Of a stretch of 53,260 bases of DNA, positions 45,079-52,732 are shown in pieces. Position numbers and translations under genes: made by a program. The first letter of the stretch is position 1. Every line of letters starts with the position of its first letter. The DNA comes from Chloroflexi bacterium AL-N1 (GTDB lineage Bacteria; Chloroflexota; Chloroflexia; Chloroflexales; Roseiflexaceae): positions 1 through 53,260 of the forward strand of contig WYDT01000048.1 of NCBI GenBank assembly GCA_013122435.1, read 5' to 3'. The notes beneath the pieces were generated by a model. That model had not been told where the DNA came from, did not search any database, and saw nothing but the letters and a program-made list of their open reading frames with translations.

Positions 45079-46290
45079 ATGAAACGGCTTCCTGTTACAG
45101 TTTTATCTGGCTTTTTGGGTGCTGGAAAAACCACCCTTTTACAACATGTGCTTCATAATCATGATGGCCTGCGTGTTGCGGTAATTGTCAACGATATGAG
45201 CGAGATCAATATAGATGCTCAACTGGTGCGTGATGGCAATACAGCACTCAATCGCGTGGAAGAGCAACTGGTTGAAATGACTAATGGGTGTATCTGCTGC
45301 ACCCTTCGCGAGGATCTGCTGATTGAAATCTCGAAGTTGGCCCGGGAGAAACGCTTTGACTACCTTCTAATCGAGTCAAGTGGAATTTCTGAGCCTTTAC
45401 CAGTAGCAGAAACTTTTACTTTTGAGGATGACCAGGGGCAGAGCCTTGGGGACATAGCCCGTCTGGATACGATGGTAACCATCGTAGATGCCTTCAACTT
45501 CTTACAGGATTTTCAATCAATGGACGATCTGCGTGATCGTCAGCTTGCCCTGGGCGACGCAGATGAGCGTTCTGTTGTTGATTTACTGGTCGATCAAATT
45601 GAATTCGCCAATGTGATTGTAATTAACAAAGCTGATCTGGTTACTAAAGCGAATCTGCAACGTTTAGAAGGGTTAATACACCAACTCAACCCCCATGCGC
45701 GTATTTTTTCAACCACCCGTGGTCAATTATCACCACAGCACATTCTCAACACCGGTTTGTTCGATCTGTCTGAAGCCGGAGAACATCCTGACTGGTTGAC
45801 AGAAGAGCGCGGCACGCATACACCAGAAACCGAAGAATATGGCATCAGTAGCTTTGTGTATCGTGCTCGACGCCCCTTCCATCCCCAGCGTTTCTGGTCT
45901 TATATTAATGATGATTGGCCAGGTGTACTACGTTCCAAAGGAATTGTCTGGCTTGCCACAAACATGGATACATGTGGTATCTGGTCACAGGCCGGTGGTA
46001 TCTGTCATGTGAGTGCTGGTAGCAGGTGGTGGGCCAGCGTGCCCAGCGAATCCTGGCCTGCAGACCCCGATCAGGAAGCTGCCCGTCGCGTACTATGGCA
46101 CGAAGAGTGGGGCGACCGACGCCAGGAACTTGTGGTCATCGGCATTAATGTTGCTCAGCAAAGCTTCTGTACAAACCTGGATGCCTGTTTATTAACTGAT
46201 GCAGAAATGGCACTGGGACCCATACACTGGGCTACATTTGACGACCCATTGTTCCAGATGAGACTTACTGAAAAAACATCAGAGGTATGA
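45079..46290 (+). CDS. zigA: ZigA-type zinc metallochaperone GTPase (COG0523/CobW)
   Basis: This 403-aa G3E-family GTPase closely follows the ZigA pattern. The P-loop GFLGAGKT is at 11-18, the region VNDMSEINIDAQLV at 37-50, the metal-binding CxCC in NGCICCTLRED at C71/C73/C74, and the G4 motif NKAD at 183-186. The C-terminal CobW_C domain (from about residue 250) contains YGISSFVYRARRPFHP and a WSQAGG stretch. Such proteins pass zinc to client enzymes when zinc is scarce and are usually repressed by Zur. The ATG at 45079 has AGAGGA 8 nt before it and a strong promoter upstream. The frame is open far upstream through the divergent region, but that part is not coding. It heads a run of plus-strand genes. 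Confidence 0.92.
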   Translation: MKRLPVTVLSGFLGAGKTTLLQHVLHNHDGLRVAVIVNDMSEINIDAQLVRDGNTALNRVEEQLVEMTNGCICCTLREDLLIEISKLAREKRFDYLLIESSGISEPLPVAETFTFEDDQGQSLGDIARLDTMVTIVDAFNFLQDFQSMDDLRDRQLALGDADERSVVDLLVDQIEFANVIVINKADLVTKANLQRLEGLIHQLNPHARIFSTTRGQLSPQHILNTGLFDLSEAGEHPDWLTEERGTHTPETEEYGISSFVYRARRPFHPQRFWSYINDDWPGVLRSKGIVWLATNMDTCGIWSQAGGICHVSAGSRWWASVPSESWPADPDQEAARRVLWHEEWGDRRQELVVIGINVAQQSFCTNLDACLLTDAEMALGPIHWATFDDPLFQMRLTEKTSEV

Positions 46291-46333
46291 AAAGAGTTAC
46301 ACGTTCCAGATCTCAACCAACGGAGATTGCACA

Positions 46334-46951
46334 ATGGCTGATATCACTGCTACATGGAAGATACCCTCCCATGCTCGTAAGCACGGGCAAAAACTCATTC
46401 ATCAACAATGTTGGTGCTGGGGCTGCGACATTCGACGTACCGAGGGCAACCTGCTTTTACACTATGGCCTTCAGCGTGAGTGTGTCAACAATGGCGCTAC
46501 ACATGTTAGTTCCTACAACATACAACTGGAGCCAGCCGCGACCTTGATCCTCTGGGGCTTTGGATTCTTTTACGGGAAACCAGAGTATGGTGGCATTTAT
46601 ATGGGGCGGTATGTCTTTACACCCCAACTGCTCGACGTTGACACACTCCCAACATCAACAATCTGGAAAGCTGATCAATTACCCAGAACATACCTTCCAC
46701 GCACTCCTGGGGATGTCCAGCGTCTACACCACTTATTTCCCGATGTGATGCGTTGGATCGGCACATATGAGCAGTGGGTTCAAACTACTGTTGGTGATTC
46801 GTATCGCCAACGCTGCCTGCACAACTGGAAACATACGGCATTCTCCGCAGTACAGATGGCACCTCTGTGGTTTGAACTGGCCAATGTATGCGCGACTGCC
46901 ACAACCTTTGATTATCACACCCGTAGTGAGGAACTTATTGATGCAGATTGA
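46334..46951 (+). CDS. Unknown protein with CxCxxC motif in the zinc cluster
   Basis: I cannot assign a function to this 205-aa protein. Near the N-terminus it has QCWCWGCDIRR, with C26, C28 and C31 in a CxCxxC arrangement suited to metal binding. Aromatic-rich text such as LILWGFGFFYGKPEYGGIYMGRY follows, then WIGTYEQWV and many His and Trp residues. No signal peptide or membrane helix is visible, so it is probably cytoplasmic. GGAG lies 8 nt before the ATG, 43 nt after zigA. Its end overlaps the start of the FAD oxidoreductase gene by 11 nt, so the two are coupled. Context suggests a role in metal trafficking or in building a metal-dependent enzyme. Confidence 0.8.
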   Translation: MADITATWKIPSHARKHGQKLIHQQCWCWGCDIRRTEGNLLLHYGLQRECVNNGATHVSSYNIQLEPAATLILWGFGFFYGKPEYGGIYMGRYVFTPQLLDVDTLPTSTIWKADQLPRTYLPRTPGDVQRLHHLFPDVMRWIGTYEQWVQTTVGDSYRQRCLHNWKHTAFSAVQMAPLWFELANVCATATTFDYHTRSEELIDAD

Positions 46952-48077
46952 ACCATACGACGTGGTCATTGTGGGTGCTGGTGCCGCAGGCGTTGGCATG
47001 GGTGTGGTCCTACGTCATCTCGGCATTGAGCGCTTTGTGCTGCTGGATCGCTACCAGATCGGGGCATCCTTCGAGCGCTGGCCTGCCGAAATGCGCTTTA
47101 TTACGCCCTCATTTCCCAGTAATTCTTTTGGTCAATTGGATCTGAATGCCATCGCACTGAATACCTCACCAGCGTTCAGTCTCCAGCGTGAACACCCTAC
47201 TGGAAAGGAGTATGCAAAATATCTACGTAGTGTCGCTGAACATTTTGAGCTGCCGCTCAAAGCTGGCACTGAGGTGCAGTCAGTCAAACCACAAGAGAAT
47301 GGATCTGGTTTTACGGTCGTAACCTCACAGGGAAACATCCAGAGTCGTTTTGTCATCTGGGCCGCTGGCGAATTCCAGTATCCACAAAGCGCATCCTTTC
47401 CTGGTGCCAATCTCTGTAAACACAACAGCCAAGTTACTACTTGGCGTGAGGTTGAAGGCGATGAGATCTTCATTGTTGGTGGATACGAAAGTGGTATCGA
47501 TGCGGCGATTCATCTGAGTAATCTGGGAAAACGAGTACACGTCATGGATCGTTCTGGTATCTGGAATTATATCAGTTCCGACCCAAGTACCGTTCTATCA
47601 CCGCACACCCAGGAGCGTCTCACCAATGCAGGACAAGACAAACGCATCCATTTGAATGATGGTGTTGAAGTTATACGTGTGGAGGCAGTGCCAGAAGGCT
47701 TTGCCATCTATACCGTTAGCGAGGAAAGCCAGCCAGGTCAGGTTTGGACAACCGCTGTACCTCCTATTCTTGCTACCGGATTTGCAGGTAGTCTGCAACT
47801 GGTTGAGCCGCTTTTCGAATGGCACGAGGAAGGCTACCCACTCCTTACTGAGCACGATGAGGCGACCCTTACCCCAGGGCTCTTTCTGGCTGGTCCCAGC
47901 GTGCGGCATGGGCCGATCATCTTTTGTTTTATCTATAAATTTCGTCAGCGTTTTGCGGTTGTGGCCAATGCTATTGGTGAACAGTTGGGTGTTGATTGTT
48001 CAGTTCTTGATATATATCGGCAAAATGGCATGTTTCTGTCCGATCTTAGTTGCTGTGGAGAAGAATGTACCTGTTAG
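46941..48077 (+). CDS. FAD/NAD(P)-dependent oxidoreductase with cysteine-rich tail
   Basis: This 378-aa flavoprotein of the CzcO/YpdA-like group has an FAD motif VGAGAAGVG (GxGxxG at 12-17) and a second nucleotide motif in IVGGYESGIDAAIHL near 170-184. A late ATGFAG stretch closes the fold. The C-terminus ends SCCGEECTC, four cysteines in the last eight residues (C371, C372, C376, C378), which is unusual for the family and suggests metal or redox coupling. The ATG overlaps the preceding gene and has TGAGGAA upstream. The frame is open further upstream but only over the neighbour. In this cluster it could reduce thiols or a metal-binding partner, possibly the CxCxxC protein; that is inference. 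Confidence 0.86.
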   Translation: MQIEPYDVVIVGAGAAGVGMGVVLRHLGIERFVLLDRYQIGASFERWPAEMRFITPSFPSNSFGQLDLNAIALNTSPAFSLQREHPTGKEYAKYLRSVAEHFELPLKAGTEVQSVKPQENGSGFTVVTSQGNIQSRFVIWAAGEFQYPQSASFPGANLCKHNSQVTTWREVEGDEIFIVGGYESGIDAAIHLSNLGKRVHVMDRSGIWNYISSDPSTVLSPHTQERLTNAGQDKRIHLNDGVEVIRVEAVPEGFAIYTVSEESQPGQVWTTAVPPILATGFAGSLQLVEPLFEWHEEGYPLLTEHDEATLTPGLFLAGPSVRHGPIIFCFIYKFRQRFAVVANAIGEQLGVDCSVLDIYRQNGMFLSDLSCCGEECTC

Positions 48078-48102
48078 TTCCATAAAAAGGTCTGATCTTG
48101 TA

Positions 48103-48116
48103 TGAAAACCGTTTCA
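48103..48116. promoter_or_regulatory. Inverted repeat TGAAA-ACCG-TTTCA
   Basis: Five-base arms around a 4-nt centre lie between the oxidoreductase gene and the small ORF. The AAA/TTT half-sites recall Fur/Zur-type operators, but the match is short and unproven. Confidence 0.4.
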
Positions 48117-48154
48117 AATTTCAAAATATATGTATGAGAAAGTGAGAAAACATT

Positions 48155-48343
48155 ATGCGGAATATCGATCACTATGCAACCAATTATGTCGAAAATGCGG
48201 ATGTTATTATGGTGGCAAATCAACACAGGTATGAATCGGTGGCAGTTGAATACTGTATTTCCAGTGGTTATGTCAAAATCATCATACCAGAGCAAAAAAC
48301 ACTCATTACACATATTACTAATGTGGTAATCGAAGTCAGGTAG
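48155..48343 (+). CDS. Small protein of unknown function
   Basis: This possible 62-aa protein has no recognised family. The second half alternates hydrophobic and polar residues (GYVKIIIPEQKTLITHITNVVIEVR), as in a small beta-sheet protein. The ribosome site is weak (GTGAGAAAAC). Support comes from its position between two cluster genes and from a strong terminator hairpin 45 nt after its stop codon, which would end a transcript carrying it. It could also be non-coding leader sequence of the FeoB-like gene. Confidence 0.45.
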   Translation: MRNIDHYATNYVENADVIMVANQHRYESVAVEYCISSGYVKIIIPEQKTLITHITNVVIEVR

Positions 48344-48386
48344 CTCATTAGTTATTTCACACTGTCGCACTAACTTAGGTCTTTTT

Positions 48387-48420
48387 GCAAACCGCATGTG
48401 TGGTATGCATGTGCGGTTTA
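48387..48420 (+). terminator. Strong hairpin just upstream of the FeoB-like gene
   Basis: AAACCGCA / TGCGGTTT form an 8-bp core that extends to about 13 bp with wobble pairs around a 5-nt loop, followed by TTTACTTTG. It lies only about 40 nt before the FeoB-like start codon. It either ends the upstream transcript or acts as an attenuator controlling the transporter gene. Confidence 0.72.
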
Positions 48421-48460
48421 CTTTGCCAAATCTTATTATGGAGAGAAAGATACCGTAACA

Positions 48461-50140
48461 ATGTCTGCACATATCGCCACTCTTCCCAAAATCGTGCTCA
48501 TTGGTCTAGAGTCAGTCGGTAAATCAGCCCTCTTTCGAAGCCTGACGGGTGAAGCCGTCGGCGATGAGATCAATGTGCGTGGTTCGACCACTACTGCACG
48601 TGCAGCACCATTGATTGATCGTTCGAGTCTCCTGATCGACACACCGGGGATTCGGGTGCAGGATGACAGCGAGACCACACGGGTCGCCTTGCGCGAAATA
48701 AATAGTGCCGATACAGTCGTACTGGTGGCCCGTGGTACCCATGCCAAAACCGAGATCGATACACTTCTGCGTGAAATGAACAATGATTTGCGTGGGCGCA
48801 AGGTGGCACTTATTATCACTTTTGAGGATCGTGCTGCACCAGAAATACAACAGCTCAAAGAACATTACCAACAACATCGGCAGATTCCGGTCGCCCTTGC
48901 CAATGCTCGCAACATGACTGCGGACCAGCGTAAACAAGTGCTGCAAACCATTCATAGCGCAACTCCTTTACAGCATGAGCAGTGGCAGCCAATGGTCTTT
49001 ACGCCCGATATTCCAGTGATCAAACCACCAAAGACTATTTTTGAAGACCGAGTGCTTGGACCATGGATATCGCTTCTCACCATCGCAGTATTGTTTGCTA
49101 CACCTGTGTATCTCGCGTATATCTTTGCCGACTGGCTCCAACCGCGTGCAGACAACGCTTTGATTACACCACTCATTGCATGGTTAACACCTCTTGAAAA
49201 GAGCCTGCCCTTGCTCTCTTTTGTATTAGTCGGAGACTATGGTGTCATCACGCTGGGATGGTACTCATTCCTATGGGCTTTCCCTGTTGTGCTGTTGATC
49301 GGCATCAGTGTGGCCATCACCGAAGAGATTGGGCTGAAAGACCGCATCACTGCCGCCCTTGACCCATGGCTCCGTGTGATCGGGCTGAATGGGCGCGATC
49401 TGGTCCCAGTATTATCGGGGTTTGGGTGCAATGTGGTGGCTGTGTTTCAATCACGATCCTGTAGCTCGTGCACACGCAAAGCATGTATCTCACTGATTGC
49501 CTTTGGCTCTGCCTGTAGCTATCAGATCGGAGCCTCGCTTTCTCTTTTCAACGTCGGTGGTGCACCGTGGCTCTTTGCACCATATCTTGCCGTACTCTTT
49601 CTCGTTGGTGCCATACATACCCGTATCTGGAACCCGGCGCTGACCAATACTGCCACCCTGCCGTTGAACGAGCGTGCCTTTCTCCAAAGACCTACTCTGC
49701 GTGGAGTGTGGTGGCGTGTCCGGGCGGTCGTGCAGCAATTTATCTTTTTAGCCATCCCCATCTTCCTCCTGGTTTGCGTGGCAGGTGCTCTGCTGGCCTA
49801 TTTCGGCATCATGGATATGCTTGCCCATGCTGTTGCACCAGCCCTATCCCTCTTTGGTCTACCAGCCAGTGTCGCTCCCGGTATCATCTTTTCAATTGTA
49901 CGAAAGGATGGTCTGCTCATCTTAAATCAGGGTGAAGGAGCACTCCTTGCTATACTAACCACTGGACAGCTTTTTGTACTAGTGTATCTGGCTTCTACGC
50001 TGACGGCGTGCCTCGTGACTCTCTGGACAATCCGTACGGAGCTAGGACTTCGCTATGCGTTAACACTGGCTGCGCGACAAGCGCTTACTGCGCTGGTGAG
50101 CGCGTTCATTATTAGTATTGGTATACATTGGCTGACTTGA
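48461..50140 (+). CDS. FeoB-like GTPase-permease, probable metal transporter
   Basis: This 559-aa membrane protein has the FeoB layout in a shortened form. The N-terminal G domain has G1 GLESVGKS at 15-22 and DTPG at 60-63. The place expected for the G4 motif reads TFED (120-123), lacking the usual N/T-K-x-D. Two gate-type membrane repeats follow. The first contains SGFGCNVVAVFQ with C322, then C333, C336, C341 and C351 in a cysteine group near the pore. About ten hydrophobic segments are visible. FeoB proteins move Fe(II); the link to a ZigA-type gene suggests zinc or another divalent metal instead. The ATG at 48461 has a poor ribosome site (GGAGAG about 15 nt away). The hairpin upstream may regulate it. 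Confidence 0.85.
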   Translation: MSAHIATLPKIVLIGLESVGKSALFRSLTGEAVGDEINVRGSTTTARAAPLIDRSSLLIDTPGIRVQDDSETTRVALREINSADTVVLVARGTHAKTEIDTLLREMNNDLRGRKVALIITFEDRAAPEIQQLKEHYQQHRQIPVALANARNMTADQRKQVLQTIHSATPLQHEQWQPMVFTPDIPVIKPPKTIFEDRVLGPWISLLTIAVLFATPVYLAYIFADWLQPRADNALITPLIAWLTPLEKSLPLLSFVLVGDYGVITLGWYSFLWAFPVVLLIGISVAITEEIGLKDRITAALDPWLRVIGLNGRDLVPVLSGFGCNVVAVFQSRSCSSCTRKACISLIAFGSACSYQIGASLSLFNVGGAPWLFAPYLAVLFLVGAIHTRIWNPALTNTATLPLNERAFLQRPTLRGVWWRVRAVVQQFIFLAIPIFLLVCVAGALLAYFGIMDMLAHAVAPALSLFGLPASVAPGIIFSIVRKDGLLILNQGEGALLAILTTGQLFVLVYLASTLTACLVTLWTIRTELGLRYALTLAARQALTALVSAFIISIGIHWLT

Positions 50141-50151
50141 AACTGCTTGAA

Positions 50152-50173
50152 CGGGTAAAACCCGCATCTTCTC
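50152..50173 (+). terminator. Weak terminator after the FeoB-like gene
   Basis: CGGGT / ACCCG form a short GC-rich stem with an AAA loop, followed by a pyrimidine-rich CATCTTCTCTCTT tract, 12 nt after the stop codon. It separates the transporter from the MarR promoter. Confidence 0.45.
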
Positions 50174-50196
50174 TCTTAATACATACATATTCGTAC

Positions 50197-50224
50197 TTGA
50201 CTTTAGGAAAAAACAAGTTATACT
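50197..50224 (+). promoter_or_regulatory. Promoter of the MarR gene
   Basis: TTGACT (50197-50202) and TATACT (50219-50224) are separated by 16 nt, about 60 nt before the MarR start codon. The first operator copy lies just after the expected transcription start. Confidence 0.72.
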
Positions 50225-50245
50225 AAAAAATATGTAATTACAAAT

Positions 50246-50262
50246 TTTGTTTTTACAAATTA
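50246..50262. promoter_or_regulatory. Operator candidate, copy A
   Basis: TTTGTTTTTACAAATTA contains the inverted repeat TTTGT-TTTT-ACAAA. It lies between the MarR promoter and start codon, a position for self-repression. The same 17 nt recur exactly at 50756-50772. Confidence 0.7.
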
Positions 50263-50282
50263 TCTCTCAATGCTGCATTCTA

Positions 50283-50735
50283 ATGAAATTAGAAGAAGAA
50301 ATCGACGTTTCCATTCCATTCAAAGATGAACGCGATAAAGCAATCGTGAATCTGGTCCATACCTATAACGTTTTGCTTGAAGCTACCCAAAGTGACCTTA
50401 AAGACTTTAATATCAATGACCAGCATTACAACATTCTGGCAATTCTCAATGTCGCGCACCCACAACCTGTGTCAATCGGGCAGATCAAGAAAAGGTTGCT
50501 TAACAAGCGAGGTGATTTGACACGTTTGCTCGACAAACTAGATCACCTGGGTTGGATTGTCAGAAAAATCAACCCAACGAACAGGCGAGTTATGAATGTC
50601 ACACTGAGTGGTGAAGGTAAGCAACAGCTAGCACTGATTGATGCAAAGTTATCGAGGCACACCAGTCGCAGGAAAAATTTATCGGAAGAGGAAGCCAGCC
50701 AACTGAACGATCTTTTAGACAAACTCCGTGGCTAA
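50283..50735 (+). CDS. MarR-family transcriptional regulator
   Basis: This 150-aa winged-helix regulator has an N-terminal dimerisation helix (DERDKAIVNLVHTYNVLLEATQ) and a helix-turn-helix near 60-85, in VSIGQIKKRLLNKRGDLTRLLDKLDHLGWI. A wing containing NPTNRRVMNVTLSGEGKQQL follows, and a C-terminal helix completes the dimer interface. The family represses its own and neighbouring genes and usually releases DNA on binding phenolic or oxidant ligands. The ATG at 50283 fits the domain start but lacks a clear ribosome site; a TTG start 36 nt upstream is possible. Identical operator-like sequences lie before this gene and the next. Confidence 0.88.
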   Translation: MKLEEEIDVSIPFKDERDKAIVNLVHTYNVLLEATQSDLKDFNINDQHYNILAILNVAHPQPVSIGQIKKRLLNKRGDLTRLLDKLDHLGWIVRKINPTNRRVMNVTLSGEGKQQLALIDAKLSRHTSRRKNLSEEEASQLNDLLDKLRG

Positions 50736-50754
50736 AAAAATTTACCAACTTGAT

Positions 50755-50783
50755 ATTTGTTTTTACAAATTACGTAATCACAA
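50755..50783. promoter_or_regulatory. Operator candidate, copy B, overlapping a promoter
   Basis: ATTTGT-TTTT-ACAAAT is a perfect inverted repeat (50755-50770), followed by CGTAATCACAA (50773-50783). It overlaps TTTACA (50762-50767), which with TATAAC (50785-50790, 17-nt spacing) makes a plausible promoter for the DUF2798 gene. A bound regulator would mask the -35 element. Confidence 0.7.
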
Positions 50784-50842
50784 ATATAACTAATCTAGTT
50801 GCTTTCAGGGAAACCCAATTACTACACAGCAAGGAGCATCGT

Positions 50843-51076
50843 ATGAAAGTTAGCAAGCAGGTCTTCGGCCTCATCATGAGCGTAACAATCGGGTTTATTA
50901 TGTCACTCCTCATTTCTCTTGCGCTGTTGCTGGTGAATCTTGGATTTGTCGATGATTTCTTCTTCATATGGATGCAAAGTTTTGCAACCAGTTTTCTCAT
51001 TTCTGTACCCATCGCACTCGTAATGTTTCCATTGACTCAGAGTCTGCTTCTTCGGATATTTCAGGTTCAAGAGTGA
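50843..51076 (+). CDS. DUF2798-family small membrane protein
   Basis: This 77-aa protein has two membrane helices with the DUF2798 pattern: MKVSKQVFGLIMSVTIGFIMSLLISLALLL, then NLGF, then WMQSFATSFLISVPIALVMFPLTQSLL. Members are short inner-membrane proteins without known function, often near MarR or TetR regulators. AAGGAG lies about 6-7 nt before the ATG at 50843. The frame is open upstream to 50750, but that part covers the operator. It follows the MarR gene by 107 nt with its own promoter and operator copy, so it is likely a target of that regulator. Confidence 0.85.
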   Translation: MKVSKQVFGLIMSVTIGFIMSLLISLALLLVNLGFVDDFFFIWMQSFATSFLISVPIALVMFPLTQSLLLRIFQVQE

Positions 51077-51110
51077 GGCACAATACTTAAAAATTTTTAC
51101 ACTCCATATA

Positions 51111-51138
51111 TTCGTAAAAACAACTATCGTAATCACAA
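51111..51138. promoter_or_regulatory. Operator candidate, copy C
   Basis: TTCGTAAAAACAAC is the inverted form of the copy A/B core with two or three changes, and CGTAATCACAA (51128-51138) repeats 11 nt of copy B exactly. It lies about 75 nt before the NmrA-like start codon, suggesting control by the same MarR protein. Confidence 0.6.
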
Positions 51139-51210
51139 TCATTATGTCAAATGAGTGACTTTCTAGAAAAGTCTCGCAATAAATCACCAAACATATCAGG
51201 AGCAAAAACT

Positions 51211-52120
51211 ATGAACAGCCTAACAACAAAATCACCATTACAACCCTCTCTTATCACGGTATTTGGATGTACAGGAGCTACTGGAACTGAAGTGATAAGG
51301 CAGTTAGCAACCCACGACTGTAGTGTGCGCGGCATACTTCGAGAGGCCAACCGACCCTACCCTGTCCCCCATCAAGAGAAACCAGCACGCGTTAGCTACG
51401 TCACTACAGATTATGATTCCGTCGATCACCGCATGTGCTGGGACGGATGCCGTGTTTCTGCTCATTGGTACCAACCCCGATCAAGTTCGCATCGAGTCAC
51501 ACGTTATTGAAGCTGCACAGCGTGCTGGTGTGCGGCGTATTGTCAAGCTATCTGCCCCGGTGGTCGAAGAACCAGTGTCGGTAGAAGTAGCTCACTGGCA
51601 CCGTGAGATCGAAGCAAAACTGGAAGCCAGTGGACTTGAATATTGTCATCTACGCCCCTATGCGATGATGCACAACTGGTTTCGTAACGCTCACACCATT
51701 CGGAATTTGGGCAGAATTATTGGATCTGCTGGTACGGCTCCCCGTAATTACGTTGATTGTCGTGATGTCGCTGCAATCGCCGTGCAACTGTTGCTGAGTG
51801 AGCAACCTCTACAGAGTAACGCGATAACGATCACTGGTCCCGAGGCTATTACCAACCAAGATATGGCTGAACGGATCTCACGTATAAGCGGCTCAAAAGT
51901 TCCATATAAAAACCTTTCGCGAGAAGAGCACTATCATATACTGGTAACACAGGCAGAACTTCCGCACTGGTTAGCACAACATATTGTTGAGTTGGAAGAA
52001 CTGGCCATTCGCATCCCAGAGCAAGGGACGAATCAGGTGCAACAATTGCTTGGTCGCTATCCTCGGACCATGGATGAGTTTCTCCAAGAATACCACTCAG
52101 TGTTTAGGCAACAATCCTGA
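51211..52120 (+). pseudogene. Frameshifted NmrA-like NAD(P)-binding protein gene
   Basis: Two overlapping frames make one NmrA/SDR-type protein of about 300 residues. The first frame starts at ATG 51211 behind AGGAG and gives ITVFGCTGATGTEVIRQL, with the GxxGxxG NAD(P) motif, up to YVTTDYDSV. The second picks up at about 51425 with ACAGTDAVFLLIGTNPDQV and continues through RRIVKLSAP, WHREIEAKLEASGLEYCHLRP and a normal C-terminus to the stop at 52120. A single indel around 51418-51430 breaks the frame. Family members sense NAD(P) redox state or reduce quinones and furfural-type compounds. The break may be real or a sequence error; the rest of the gene is intact. Confidence 0.8.
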
Positions 52121-52732
52121 GTGCTCTGGTCAGCCAAAAGTATGATTTGTAGAAATCGCGAGATGTGATCGCTCTGGCGTTCTAGGGATGACTACCTGGA
52201 ACGCTTTTCTGTGGTTGCGGTGCTCTGAGTCAAGGTCGATGTTGGTTGAGGAATCTGGAAATCTCCCAAAGCCACTATTTTTGCTGCAGACCCTTCTGAA
52301 TCCCTGTCAAGCAAATAAGATTGCGTGTTCAGATCATAATTAATATTTACATTCAATTCTTTTCCTTTTGCGATAATTATCAGACAAAAACACATATATA
52401 AGACATCAGTTTCATATTAACCGCTCTCCAGGCATGTAATTCAATAATTATCTCTAATCAATATAATCTGTAAATGGTAACAAAAATCCTTCTTGAAACG
52501 ACCAAAATTTAAGTATAAGCGATTATAAGTCACCATTAACAATCAGAAATCTACTTTTACTACTATAATCAATTCACATCAAATTTCATTGTTTTTAATT
52601 ATATATTATAACATTTATCCTGATTGACTAACACATTTCCTGATCGGTACAACGCTGTATTGGAAGCGTTGACGACTGTCCATCGACATGCCATATACGG
52701 ATGGTTCCGAGGCCAACATCAGGGAGCACCCA
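52121..52732. other. AT-rich intergenic region
   Basis: This 612-bp stretch is strongly AT-rich, especially 52430-52620. Open frames within it, including one of 67 codons on the minus strand, lack ribosome sites and family features. The right end (about 52620-52732) is more GC-rich and probably already belongs to the transposon remnant that follows. Confidence 0.6.

Noticed and set aside
52192..52395. 67-residue minus-strand open frame in the AT-rich spacer
   Set aside because: No ribosome site, no recognisable domain and no neighbouring gene on that strand to form an operon.
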